From Neptunicella sp048268085 (GTDB taxonomy: Bacteria; Pseudomonadota; Gammaproteobacteria; Enterobacterales; Alteromonadaceae), in assembly GCF_048268085.1 (NCBI RefSeq), contig NZ_JBLWWF010000005.1, positions 176,814 to 240,813 on the forward strand: DNA of 64,000 bases, given 5' to 3'. The notes under the pieces were generated by a model that was given only the letters and a program-made list of their open reading frames with translations, was not told where the DNA came from and ran no database searches. Positions 38,135-47,095 of this stretch are shown here, piece by piece (position 1 is the first letter of the stretch; each line of letters opens with the position of its first letter). The translations under genes and the position numbers were made by a program.

Positions 38135-39382
38135 ATGGCTTTCAGTAAAGTTTCAGTTATTGGCTTAGGTTACATTGGTTTGCCCACCGCAGCGGTCATC
38201 GCGTCCCGTGGTATTGAAGTCGTCGGGGTGGATGTCTCTGAAAAAGCAGTTAATACCATTAATCAGGGTAAAGTACATATTGTTGAACCGGATTTGGATA
38301 TGGTGGTTCAAGCTGCGGTAACGCTGGGTAAGTTACGTGCCACGTTGAAGGCAGAGAAAGCCGAAGCCTTTATGATTGCCGTGCCCACCCCCTTTAAAGA
38401 AGGCAAACAGCCTGACCTTAGTTTTATTAAAAGCTCCGCTGAGGCAATTGCACCGGTATTGGAAAAAGGCAATCTGGTGATTCTGGAATCAACTTCACCG
38501 GTAGGCGCTACTGAACAACTGGCGGCCTGGCTGCAAGAACTTAGACCCGATTTATCCTTCCCGCAAAGTGCCGGTGAAGATGCCGATATTCAGGTTGCTC
38601 ACTGCCCTGAGCGAGTCTTGCCAGGGCGAGTGCTGGAAGAACTGGTATCCAATGATCGCATCATTGGTGGCATGACAACTAAATGCAGCGAACGGGCGAC
38701 CGAACTGTATAAGACCTTTGTCCGTGGTGATTGCATTACCACCAATAGCCGCACTGCCGAAATGGCTAAATTAACTGAAAACTCGTTTCGCGATGTGAAT
38801 ATTGCCTTTGCCAATGAATTGTCGATTATCTGTGACAAATTAAAGGTTAATGTATGGGAGCTCACTGCGCTGGCCAATCGCCATCCACGGGTGAATATTT
38901 TAAGTCCGGGTCCAGGGGTAGGTGGTCATTGTATCGCGGTTGACCCTTGGTTCATTGTGGATTCCGCTCCCGACGAGGCGCGTATTATTCGCACCGCGCG
39001 TGAAATCAACGATGGCAAGCCATTGTATGTCATTGAACAAGTTAAAAAAGCCGCGGATCAATTTAAACGCCCGGTGATCGCCTGTTTGGGCCTCGCGTTT
39101 AAAGCGGATATAGACGATTTACGTGAAAGTCCTGCACTGGATATTACACTGCAACTTGCCAAACTGAATGTGGGCAAAATACTCGCCGTTGAACCCAATA
39201 TCAAAACGCTGCCGGACAAATTATCGTCGCAAAATGTTGAACTGACATCATTGTCAGATGCGCTGGAACAAGCCAATGTATTGGTCGTACTGGTGGATCA
39301 TAAACCCTTTAAAGCACTTACTGTTGCTGACATCAATACTAAAGTGGTGGTGGATACGCGAGGATTGTTTAGTCGGTTCTAA
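38135..39382 (+). CDS. wecC: UDP-N-acetyl-D-mannosamine dehydrogenase
   Basis: Oxidises UDP-ManNAc to UDP-ManNAcA with NAD. 415 aa: Rossmann motif GLGYIGLPTAAVIASRG, LESTSPVGATEQ, the catalytic Cys in GPGVGGHCIAVDPWF, and the C-terminal LGLAFKADIDDLRESPAL. RBS AAAGGA before ATG 38135. It is 45 bp after wecB. The second nucleotide-sugar dehydrogenase at 52939 is of another subtype. Confidence 0.95.
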   Translation: MAFSKVSVIGLGYIGLPTAAVIASRGIEVVGVDVSEKAVNTINQGKVHIVEPDLDMVVQAAVTLGKLRATLKAEKAEAFMIAVPTPFKEGKQPDLSFIKSSAEAIAPVLEKGNLVILESTSPVGATEQLAAWLQELRPDLSFPQSAGEDADIQVAHCPERVLPGRVLEELVSNDRIIGGMTTKCSERATELYKTFVRGDCITTNSRTAEMAKLTENSFRDVNIAFANELSIICDKLKVNVWELTALANRHPRVNILSPGPGVGGHCIAVDPWFIVDSAPDEARIIRTAREINDGKPLYVIEQVKKAADQFKRPVIACLGLAFKADIDDLRESPALDITLQLAKLNVGKILAVEPNIKTLPDKLSSQNVELTSLSDALEQANVLVVLVDHKPFKALTVADINTKVVVDTRGLFSRF

Positions 39383-39441
39383 TTAAACCGCTATTCAGAT
39401 ACTCTAAGTGCATGACGCTATAAAAACGTGGAAGGATTCAA

Positions 39442-40839
39442 ATGCTAGTTCCGGTCATTATGTGCGGTGGCAGTGGTACCAGAATGTGGCCACTGTCCCG
39501 GGAACATTACCCTAAGCAATTTCTTAACCTGGTGGATGCTGAAACCAGCTTGTTACAAGCCACCGTTAATAGACTGTCCGAGCAATGTGCGCCTGCAATT
39601 GCCATTACCAATGAGCAACACCGCTTTTTAGTTGCTGAACAATTCCGGGCAGCAGGTTACCAAGCCGATTCGATTATTCTGGAACCGGAAGGGCGCAACA
39701 CCGCTCCCGCTGTCGGTATTGCCGCATTTAAAGCCTGTCAGAATGGAGACGATCCGGTGTTACTGGTATTAGCGTCAGACCACCATATTGCTGATACTGA
39801 AATATTTAGAAAGTGCGTCAATCATGGCCAGCGTTTAGCCGAGCAAGGCAAGTTAGTGACCTTTGGCATTGTGCCCAGCACTCCAGAAACCGGTTACGGG
39901 TATATTAAACAGGGTAACGCCATTGATGAACTGACCTTCGAACTGGACAGTTTTGTCGAAAAACCGGATTTAGCTACCGCAGAATCCTATCTCGCTAGCG
40001 GCCAATATTTATGGAATAGCGGCATGTTTATGTTTAAAGCGTCGGTGTTTTTGGCGGAGCTTAAACAATTCCGCCCAGATATATACAGCGTCTGCGAACA
40101 ATCTTGCCAAAATATGCAACCAGATCTGGATTTTATCCGGCTGGATCGTGACATATTCAGTTCTTGTCCTAGTGAATCCATCGATTATGCCGTAATGGAA
40201 GAAACCAGCAAAGGCGTAACATTGCGCTTTGACGCAGGTTGGTGCGATGTGGGCTCCTGGAGCGCACTGTGGGATTTACAATCCAAAGACAATGATGGCA
40301 ATTATGCTCGGGGTGATGTGATAAAAAAACAAACCCATAACTGTTATATATTAGGTGACAAGCGCTTAGTGACTGCACTCGGTGTGGATAATTTAGTGAT
40401 TATCGATACCGATGATGCCCTACTGGTTGCCAATCGAAATTCGGTTCAAGACATTAAACACATTGTTACTCATTTACAGCAAGCTGCACGACCAGAGTCA
40501 ATTAATCACCGCAAAGTATATCGCCCTTGGGGAAGTTACGATTCGGTCGATGATGGCCCACGCTTTCAGGTAAAACGAATCACCGTTAAACCCGGGGAGC
40601 GGATATCAACACAAATGCATCATCACCGAGCGGAGCATTGGATCGTGGTTACTGGTACCGCCAAAGTCACTAAAAATGGGCAATCTGAGCTAATTTCTGA
40701 AAACCAGTCAACCTATATACCTATTGGGGTTAAACATGGTTTAGAAAACCCAGGAAAAGTCCCATTGGAAATGATTGAAGTGCAGTCCGGCCACTATTTT
40801 GGCGAAGACGATATTCAGCGTTTTGATGAAATATATTAA
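39442..40839 (+). CDS. manC: Mannose-1-phosphate guanylyltransferase / mannose-6-phosphate isomerase
   Basis: Bifunctional type-II enzyme, 465 aa, producing GDP-mannose. Pyrophosphorylase signature MCGGSGTRMWPLSREHYPKQ, FVEKPD and the C-terminal cupin isomerase domain (PWGSYDSVDDGPRFQVKRI, QMHHHRAEHWIVVTGTA, YIPIGVKHGLENPG). RBS GGAAGGA before ATG 39442. Together with manB directly downstream this indicates mannose or a GDP-mannose-derived sugar in the polymer. Confidence 0.95.
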   Translation: MLVPVIMCGGSGTRMWPLSREHYPKQFLNLVDAETSLLQATVNRLSEQCAPAIAITNEQHRFLVAEQFRAAGYQADSIILEPEGRNTAPAVGIAAFKACQNGDDPVLLVLASDHHIADTEIFRKCVNHGQRLAEQGKLVTFGIVPSTPETGYGYIKQGNAIDELTFELDSFVEKPDLATAESYLASGQYLWNSGMFMFKASVFLAELKQFRPDIYSVCEQSCQNMQPDLDFIRLDRDIFSSCPSESIDYAVMEETSKGVTLRFDAGWCDVGSWSALWDLQSKDNDGNYARGDVIKKQTHNCYILGDKRLVTALGVDNLVIIDTDDALLVANRNSVQDIKHIVTHLQQAARPESINHRKVYRPWGSYDSVDDGPRFQVKRITVKPGERISTQMHHHRAEHWIVVTGTAKVTKNGQSELISENQSTYIPIGVKHGLENPGKVPLEMIEVQSGHYFGEDDIQRFDEIY

Positions 40840-40859
40840 AAAATAACGACGGAAGTATA

Positions 40860-42230
40860 ATGACAGAATTAACTTGCTTTAAAGCCTATGATATTCGTGG
40901 CGAACTGGGTACTGAACTTAATATCGATATCGCCAAACGTATTGGCCAGGCATTTGCCGTGCAGCTTGCGCCGAAAACAGTGGTGATTGGCGGAGATATT
41001 CGCCTGTCTACCCCGGAACTAAAATTCGCTTTAGCAGAGGGCCTGATGTCACAAGGTGTTAATGTGATAGACATTGGCTTATGTGGTACCGAAGAAATTT
41101 ATTTTGCCACCACTTATTTAAACGTCGATGGCGGCATAATGATCACTGCCAGTCATAATCCTAAAAACTATAATGGATTAAAACTGGTTAAAGCCGGCTC
41201 ACAGCCCATTAGTGGTGACAGCGGGTTATTTGACATTAAAACTCTGGCGGAACAGAATCAGTTTACCGATGTCGCCAACCCCGGCTCCCTAATCGAGAAA
41301 AATATCAGACAAGCCTATACCGATAAATTGTTGTCCTTTATCGATATCTCTCTGTTAAAACCTATGACTATCGTGGTCAATGCGGGCAACGGTGCAGCCG
41401 GTCATGCTATAGATGAAATTGAACAGCGCTTTATTCAGGCTGCTGTGCCGGTAAAGTTTATCAAAGTTCACCATCAACCGGATGGTCATTTCCCTAACGG
41501 TATTCCTAACCCGCTGTTACCCGAGAATCGTAGCCATACCGCCGATGCAGTAGTTGAACACAATGCTGATTTGGGTATTGCCTGGGATGGCGATTTTGAT
41601 CGCTGTTTCCTGTTTGATCAAAAAGGCAATTTCATCGAAGGCTACTATATTGTTGGCCTGTTAGCTGAAGCTTTTTTGCAAAAACATCATGGTGAAAAAA
41701 TTATTCATGATCCGCGCTTAACCTGGAACACCATAGACGTGTGCCAACGTAATAGCGGCATTGCGGTGCAATGCAAAACCGGCCATGCCTTTATCAAGGA
41801 AAGAATGCGCCTGGAAAACGCGATTTATGGTGGAGAGATGAGCGCTCACCATTATTTCCGCGATTTCTATTATTGCGACAGCGGTATGATCCCCTGGCTG
41901 CTGGTAATAGAATTACTCAGCCACAAGTCCGTTTCCCTCTCCAGCTTGTTAACCGAGTATGACGCGAAATTCCCGGCTTCTGGCGAAATAAATCGAACCG
42001 TTAACGATGCCCGACAAGTAATAGATAAAATCAAAGCCACTTATTCTGACTCAACTTTGGATATCGATACCACTGATGGTTTATCTATGGAATTTGATGA
42101 TTGGCGCTTTAATTTACGCATGTCTAACACCGAACCTTTGCTCAGGTTAAACGTAGAAGCAAAATCGAACAGGGTATTGATGAAAAATAAAACAAATGAA
42201 TTGTTGTCATTAATTGAACAATTCTCATAA
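40860..42230 (+). CDS. manB: Phosphomannomutase (CpsG/ManB)
   Basis: Converts mannose-6-phosphate to mannose-1-phosphate. 456 aa alpha-D-phosphohexomutase: active-site Ser in MITASHNPKNYNGLKL, metal-binding loop GIAWDGDFDRCFLFD, sugar-binding GGEMSAHHYFRDF and phosphate-binding RMSNTEPLLRLNVEA. 20 bp after manC, so co-transcribed. Confidence 0.95.
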   Translation: MTELTCFKAYDIRGELGTELNIDIAKRIGQAFAVQLAPKTVVIGGDIRLSTPELKFALAEGLMSQGVNVIDIGLCGTEEIYFATTYLNVDGGIMITASHNPKNYNGLKLVKAGSQPISGDSGLFDIKTLAEQNQFTDVANPGSLIEKNIRQAYTDKLLSFIDISLLKPMTIVVNAGNGAAGHAIDEIEQRFIQAAVPVKFIKVHHQPDGHFPNGIPNPLLPENRSHTADAVVEHNADLGIAWDGDFDRCFLFDQKGNFIEGYYIVGLLAEAFLQKHHGEKIIHDPRLTWNTIDVCQRNSGIAVQCKTGHAFIKERMRLENAIYGGEMSAHHYFRDFYYCDSGMIPWLLVIELLSHKSVSLSSLLTEYDAKFPASGEINRTVNDARQVIDKIKATYSDSTLDIDTTDGLSMEFDDWRFNLRMSNTEPLLRLNVEAKSNRVLMKNKTNELLSLIEQFS

Positions 42231-42264
42231 TGTAGCTGAGACGCTAGTAAACTAAGGATCTGTT

Positions 42265-45009
42265 ATGAAATGTCGCAACTCACTTTTATATGTATTTATC
42301 CCTTTCGCGGCAGCAATATTAACCGCCTGCAGCCAACAAACTCCTGAACAATTGGTCAGCAAGGCCGAAAAATATATGGACGCAGGTAATAGTGAAGCAG
42401 CCATTATTGAGTTGAAGAACGCACTAACTGATAACCCGGACTTGGGGAAAGTGCGCCTAATGTTGGGCAAGGTCTATTTTCAGCACGGCGATCTGAGCTC
42501 AGCAGAAAAAGAATTAAATCGGGCAACCGATTTGGGTATTCCTGAGGATATGGTCGCTCCTTTGCTGATCAAAACTTATTATCATTCCGATCAGTTCTCA
42601 AAAGTGAACGAGTACATTCAAAAATTACAGCTGAATGATAAAGATGCCCTTAGCACCAGCGCATTGTATTCGTATATCAGCGCGTTACGCACTGATGATC
42701 AGGAAATTATCCAGAACTTGGATAAGTTGCTTGAACAAATGAATGCTCAAGACAAGCAACTGGCTATGTCATTTGCGGCTTTTGATGAGCAAAAATTTGA
42801 CGAAGCACGCAGCACAATAGATGAGTTAATCCAGCAAAATTATCGACCCGAGACAACAGAATATTTATCTGCCTTACTCTTTGTGAAAGAAGATAACTTC
42901 CATGATGCGGCTTTGGCATTTAATAAAATTAACGAACTCATTCCCGTTATTAATTCCATTAACTTTCAATATATTGAAGCCATGATTAACGCCGGAGAGC
43001 TCGATAATGCAGAAGTCGAAGCAACCAGACTATTGGAACAGTATAAAAACCAGCCTCTATTAAATTTGTACCAGGCAAGAATTGATTACCAAAAAGAAAA
43101 ATTTAAACCCGCCCTCGATCATGCCGAAATTGCAATTCAAAACGGTGCGGATACGTTAACCGCCCGAATGATTGCCGGAGTTAGCGCCTATAAACTTGAA
43201 AACCTCGAAAAGGCGTATCACAACCTTACCAACTTATCTAGCCGGACAAATTCCAGCAACGATGCAATTCAGAGGTTGTTGGCCCAAGTACAACTTAATC
43301 TTGGCTATAACAACAAAGCGCTGGAATCACTGAACTCAATGGGAAATCTGACAGACAGCGACGCAGAATTATTTGCACTGACGGGAATGCGACTTGCTAC
43401 TCTGGGTGATATAAAAAATGCTAAAGAACTGCTCAAAAAGGCTGATCAACTCGATCAGAACAATCCAGTTATTAAGCTTCGCCAAGCTATTGTAAATATC
43501 GGTAACGATGAACGAGCCGTTATAGAAAACCTGGAAAAAGTTATAAAAGATGACGAATCCCTGGAGCAGGGCTGGATGCAGTTGGCTGCAGCTCATTTGA
43601 GAGTTGGAGATAAAAACGCTGCGTTGTCAGTTGCCAAAAATTGGGAAGAGAAAGACCCCGCAAATGGAAAGACTTTAGCCGGTTTTATCTATATGAATAC
43701 TGGAGAAGCTGACAAAGCAATAGATTTGTTTAACGAAGCGTTGAAAATAGATCCTGTACATATGGGTGCTCATCAATATTTGTTACAGACTTATAGTGGA
43801 TTAAAGCAGTACCAAAAAGCACTTGATAAAGCATCAGAGATCCTTTCTTTTGCACCGGATAATACCCCTGCGCTAATAGCACTAATTGATGCGGGTAAGA
43901 GTTTAGATAAGTCATCTGAAATAGATGACATCATTTCAAAACTAATAAAAGACTCAAACGATAAAAAGATTGCCTTGGCAGTTAATGCCAAAGCACAAGG
44001 TAATGCGTCAAAAGCGATAAGCATATTAACCAGTGTTGAGCTCGATTTTCTGGGTTACATGACATTAGGCGACTCACAAGTACAAGCCAAAGACTTTAAT
44101 TCAGCGATGGCGACGTATAAGAATTGGGAGTCTGCCTACCCAAATGCGTTAATGCCGGTAGTCAGGCAAATAGGCTTACTTGAACTTCAGAGCGATAATG
44201 AAGGTGCACTGGCCTTGACAGAGGCGGGATTAAACAAATTCCCTAACAGGCACACCTTACTGTTACTGAAACTCCATTACCTGACTAAACTAAACCAGAT
44301 TAAAGCCGCTAACGACCTGTTAGCTCAAATTAAGAAACAAGATGACAAAAGCGGTGCAGAATTACTACCTTATTATGAGGGGTCATTAGCACTCAACGAG
44401 AAAGATTTCAAAAAAGCAGAAAAGTTACTTTCCGAGCATCACAAAAAATCACCAAACTTTACTTCCGCGACAATGCTTGCAAAAGCTATGCTAGGAAATA
44501 ACCAAATTGATGAAGCTGAAAAAGTATTGATAGAACAACTAAATAGCACTAAAAATCCACCCAAAAGCTTTATGTATGGAGTCGCAAACTTTTATACATT
44601 TACCAAAAACTACGAAAAAGCAGGCCAAATTTATGCTCAGTCAATTGATAAATATGGCGAAAATTTGCAAGTTCTCAACAATCTGGCTTACAACAGAATA
44701 CAGAGTGGTGATATTGAAGGGGCTAGAGTGCCTGCACAAAAGGCTTTAAAACTGGCTCCAGATATGCCGCAAATATTAGATACAATGGGTTGGGTTGAGT
44801 TTAAAAGTGGCAACTTGGATCAAGCTTATCAATATCTAAGTTCAGCAGCTAAAAAAGCACCTAATATCAACGATATTGTATTACATCTTGCAGAAGTATT
44901 AATCGAACTTAAGCAATACAGTAAAGCAAGTTTAATGATGCGTGAGATGAAAGATCTAAGCTCCGTTCAGCGTAATACGCGAACTGAACTATCAAAGAAA
45001 ATTCCTTAA
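42265..45009 (+). CDS. prsT: XrtA/PEP-CTERM system TPR-repeat lipoprotein PrsT
   Basis: 914 aa lipoprotein (lipobox LTAC, start MKCRNSLLYVF) packed with TPR repeats from about residue 25 to the end, e.g. EQLVSKAEKYMDAGNSEAAI and ADKAIDLFNEALKIDPVHMG. Size and layout match TIGR02917, a family restricted to PEP-CTERM/exosortase genomes. It likely acts in the periplasm or at the outer membrane as an assembly scaffold for polysaccharide export. AAGGA precedes ATG 42265 by eight bases. Confidence 0.93.
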   Translation: MKCRNSLLYVFIPFAAAILTACSQQTPEQLVSKAEKYMDAGNSEAAIIELKNALTDNPDLGKVRLMLGKVYFQHGDLSSAEKELNRATDLGIPEDMVAPLLIKTYYHSDQFSKVNEYIQKLQLNDKDALSTSALYSYISALRTDDQEIIQNLDKLLEQMNAQDKQLAMSFAAFDEQKFDEARSTIDELIQQNYRPETTEYLSALLFVKEDNFHDAALAFNKINELIPVINSINFQYIEAMINAGELDNAEVEATRLLEQYKNQPLLNLYQARIDYQKEKFKPALDHAEIAIQNGADTLTARMIAGVSAYKLENLEKAYHNLTNLSSRTNSSNDAIQRLLAQVQLNLGYNNKALESLNSMGNLTDSDAELFALTGMRLATLGDIKNAKELLKKADQLDQNNPVIKLRQAIVNIGNDERAVIENLEKVIKDDESLEQGWMQLAAAHLRVGDKNAALSVAKNWEEKDPANGKTLAGFIYMNTGEADKAIDLFNEALKIDPVHMGAHQYLLQTYSGLKQYQKALDKASEILSFAPDNTPALIALIDAGKSLDKSSEIDDIISKLIKDSNDKKIALAVNAKAQGNASKAISILTSVELDFLGYMTLGDSQVQAKDFNSAMATYKNWESAYPNALMPVVRQIGLLELQSDNEGALALTEAGLNKFPNRHTLLLLKLHYLTKLNQIKAANDLLAQIKKQDDKSGAELLPYYEGSLALNEKDFKKAEKLLSEHHKKSPNFTSATMLAKAMLGNNQIDEAEKVLIEQLNSTKNPPKSFMYGVANFYTFTKNYEKAGQIYAQSIDKYGENLQVLNNLAYNRIQSGDIEGARVPAQKALKLAPDMPQILDTMGWVEFKSGNLDQAYQYLSSAAKKAPNINDIVLHLAEVLIELKQYSKASLMMREMKDLSSVQRNTRTELSKKIP

Positions 45010-45019
45010 CACACTCCAG

Positions 45020-45050
45020 TGGCAGCATGATTTTGATAAGCATGCTGCCA
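45020..45050. terminator. Hairpin after prsT, possible terminator
   Basis: TGGCAGCATG and CATGCTGCCA form a perfect 10-bp stem around an 11-base loop, 11 bases after the prsT stop. No U-run follows, so it may be Rho-assisted or only stabilise the 3' end. Confidence 0.55.
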
Positions 45051-45440
45051 TGCCCGCTATACTAATCTGCTTGCTTTAACTTGATATAATGGTATCGAGC
45101 CACATGCTGTGCATGATGAGATTGATCAAAATAGGTGGAAGAGCATCACCACAGTTTAATTTACTTGTAGGGGTACTCCTATTTAGCTGTATGTGGATCC
45201 CAAACATCCCAACTCAGTATCTTTCTCTTGGCTGGAAATTATTCCAATGCCAATCTGCGAATAGATGGCTGTCGCGCCAAATCAAAATCAATTTATTAAC
45301 AGCGCCAAAGTCGCGTTGACTGAACGGTTGATTAGAACATATAAGCGAATGAGAAAACCGGCAAGGCGAGCGAAGGTTTAAGGCAATAGAATATTAGTAG
45401 TAGAAGCGTTGTACGATAGCTAAATAACCCAATGCCAAAT
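45051..45440. other. Intergenic stretch without a convincing gene
   Basis: About 390 bases between the prsT hairpin and the MITE-like element. A 76-codon plus-strand frame (45089-45319) has no Shine-Dalgarno and no recognisable domain. I see nothing else in it. Confidence 0.5.
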
Positions 45441-45672
45441 AACCTCAACTCTGTATAAGCAACGCCCTACAGCACAGCCATATTTGCCCAGCTATGCGTT
45501 ATTCGCAAAGGGTTTAGAATAACTAAACCACTTGGCGAACGCCTTTATCTGAACAAATCTGCCTGTGCTGTACCTTTATCTTCTCTCGAACAATAGTTGA
45601 AATTACTATAACCCTTTAAAATATAAGAAGTATTTCAAATAAAAACGACATTTCTTATCCAGAGTTGAGGTT
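45441..45672. mobile_element. MITE-like element with 19-bp terminal inverted repeats
   Basis: The ends AACCTCAACTCTGTATAAG (45441-45459) and the complement of 45654-45672 (AACCTCAACTCTGGATAAG) differ by one base. AAAT lies directly outside each end, a candidate 4-bp target duplication. Inside, TACAGCACAG (45468-45477) pairs with CTGTGCTGTA, and GGTTTAG pairs with CTAAACC, so much of the 232-bp element can fold into an extended hairpin. No transposase frame, so non-autonomous. It sits at the 3' side of the PEP-CTERM gene. Confidence 0.65.
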
Positions 45673-45683
45673 AAATAGCAAAA

Positions 45684-45717
45684 ATAAAAAAACCGCCAGA
45701 ACCAAAAGTTCTGACGG
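45684..45717 (-). terminator. Rho-independent terminator of PEP-CTERM gene 45748
   Basis: On the minus strand CCGTCAGAAC and GTTCTGGCGG form a 10-bp stem (one G-U pair) with a CTTTTG-like small loop, followed by a run of seven T. It is 31 bases after the stop codon. The sister gene has a near-identical terminator. Confidence 0.88.
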
Positions 45718-45747
45718 CCTCAATAGTACTAATATTTCTTGTTTTGC

Positions 45748-46536
45748 TTACTTCTGGCGTCTGCGCGAAGCACCAGCCAGGCCCAACAGGCCTAAACCCA
45801 AGATAGCAATTGAAGATGGCTCTGGAATTGAACTACCACGGAAATCCGCAGTTCCAAACAATTCTAAACCGTCAGGAGTTGCGCCTGAAGGGATAGGTTG
45901 GAAACTGGTACTAAATACCCAGTCAGCACCGTCAGTTTGTGTGTCGGTATCAAAGTTGCCCATTGCAGCACCACCAACAACATCTAGTAAACCGCCACCA
46001 AGACCGGCATCAGTACCCGCACCGTATGAGCTCAAGGTTGCATCGATACTGGTCATAATACCATGAATACCACTGAAAGTTTCATGTGCTTGCAGCGACA
46101 ACCAAGGAGTGCCACCATCAACCGCAGTGCTTTTGTCCAGAGCATTATAAGCTGTAGATGAGTCAACATAGAAGTTAATCCAGCCACCAGTGAAGCCAAG
46201 ACGTGCACCACCACCGTCAGGGATAACACTGGCAATTTCAAAACCGCCAAATTCAAAGGTTAGTTCACAACCACTAGGGCAGAAAGTAGACTGGTTGGTA
46301 CCATTTAAACCGGTAACCAGACCAAAACCACTTAAAGTATCGACTACGTCATCAGCAGTACCGAACACACCGTCAGCACCTGCATCAAGCAGATCTTCTA
46401 CTAAATTCGAATTTGAAGTGAAATCAAAGAAACTGTCTGGATCCCAGACTACACCACCAACATTAACTGGTGACGCGATTGCTGAAGCACTAAGACTTAA
46501 TGCTAAAGCTGCTGCGGAAAAAATTGCCTTATTCAT
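45748..46536 (-). CDS. PEP-CTERM sorting domain protein (exosortase substrate), copy 1
   Basis: 262 aa secreted protein: signal peptide (about 1-21, ending SASAIA), a globular domain, then the sorting tail IPEPSSIAILGLGLLGLAG with basic end ASRRRQK. The PEP motif, hydrophobic helix and Arg cluster define an XrtA substrate. The globular part has an acidic, possibly Ca-binding GADGVFGTADDVVD loop and a CPSGC cysteine pair. Highly similar to the protein at 47096. A sigma-54 promoter (46657) and candidate PrsR box (46756) lie upstream. Likely an extracellular matrix or biofilm component; the function of the domain is unknown. Confidence 0.93.
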   Translation of the reverse strand: MNKAIFSAAALALSLSASAIASPVNVGGVVWDPDSFFDFTSNSNLVEDLLDAGADGVFGTADDVVDTLSGFGLVTGLNGTNQSTFCPSGCELTFEFGGFEIASVIPDGGGARLGFTGGWINFYVDSSTAYNALDKSTAVDGGTPWLSLQAHETFSGIHGIMTSIDATLSSYGAGTDAGLGGGLLDVVGGAAMGNFDTDTQTDGADWVFSTSFQPIPSGATPDGLELFGTADFRGSSIPEPSSIAILGLGLLGLAGASRRRQK

Positions 46537-46656
46537 AATTACCTCTACCTCTACATCAACATCAACTTCTACATCAACATTAATATCTAAAATTAAAAAG
46601 ACTCGTTTAGTTTATCCGTTAAACTCGTTATGAGCCTTACGAACTACCTTAGTTGA

Positions 46657-46672
46657 AGCAAGCATTGGGCCA
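46657..46672 (-). promoter_or_regulatory. Sigma-54 promoter of PEP-CTERM gene 45748
   Basis: Minus strand TGGCCCAATGCTTGCT: GG and GC elements 12 bases apart, with TTGCT at -12. Predicted transcript start near 46648, about 110 bases before the ATG. It fits control by the sigma-54 activator PrsR encoded at 60285. Confidence 0.82.
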
Positions 46673-46755
46673 ACTTTTCAATTAAGTGTAACATGTTGTT
46701 TTACATGTATTTTTTAAACTTTGAATTTATATTAATCGCAACTGGCGACATTCAC

Positions 46756-46773
46756 TGTAAAATTTACTGACAC
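46756..46773 (-). promoter_or_regulatory. Candidate PrsR box upstream of PEP-CTERM gene 45748
   Basis: Minus strand GTGTCAGTAAATTTTACA, ending 83 bases upstream of the -24 element. It matches the sites at 48087 and 55120 at 15 or 16 of 18 positions and contains an imperfect TGTCAR-N5-TTTACA inverted repeat, as expected for a dimeric Fis-type HTH. Confidence 0.72.
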
Positions 46774-47033
46774 CCTAGTTCGGGTAAATGATGCGGGATC
46801 TAATTGTTCTGAACGAATTTGCAGCATGAGCATGCCCAACAATGCTCCAGGTGACTCATGTAGAAAACCTGCTTTCAATATACTCGGGTTAAAATTCGCT
46901 CCTCAAAGCACAAAGCAGCGGTTTGTGAATATGCTAGATTACCTGTATCCAACCAAAGCCCGAATGTAAATTTCATTTAGCAAGACAATCGCCTCGTCTA
47001 GCTAGCACATTTGAAAGTAAGCCCACGTAGAAA

Positions 47034-47065
47034 CGAAAAAACCGCCAGAAGTAACTTCTGGCGGT
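47034..47065 (-). terminator. Rho-independent terminator of PEP-CTERM gene 47096
   Basis: ACCGCCAGAAGT and ACTTCTGGCGGT are perfect complements at 47041-47065, forming a long GC-rich stem. On the minus strand a run of T follows. It lies 31 bases past the stop codon and closely resembles the terminator of the paralogue, so the duplication included the 3' end. Confidence 0.88.
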
Positions 47066-47095
47066 TCTCAATCAATTATATAAAGGTTTATTGAC

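Larger units (their letters stand above)
46537..47033. other. Intergenic region between the two PEP-CTERM genes
   Basis: About 500 bases. The leader of the downstream gene (46541-46585) is a run of degenerate trinucleotide/hexanucleotide units that duplicates AGAGGT just before ATG 46536. Then come the sigma-54 promoter (46657-46672) and the PrsR-like box (46756-46773). A second, looser TGTAAAAC-N3-TGTTACA-like palindrome lies at 46687-46705. From 46780 to 47033 I see no gene or clear signal. Confidence 0.6.

Noticed and set aside
45089..45319. 76-codon plus-strand open frame after prsT
   Set aside because: No Shine-Dalgarno, no recognisable domain or homologous pattern, lies in an intergenic stretch next to a MITE-like element.
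46687..46705. TGTAACATGTTGTTTTACA palindrome as a second PrsR site
   Set aside because: Spacing and core differ from the three-site consensus and it sits only about 15 bp from the -24 element; kept as a note, not as a site.
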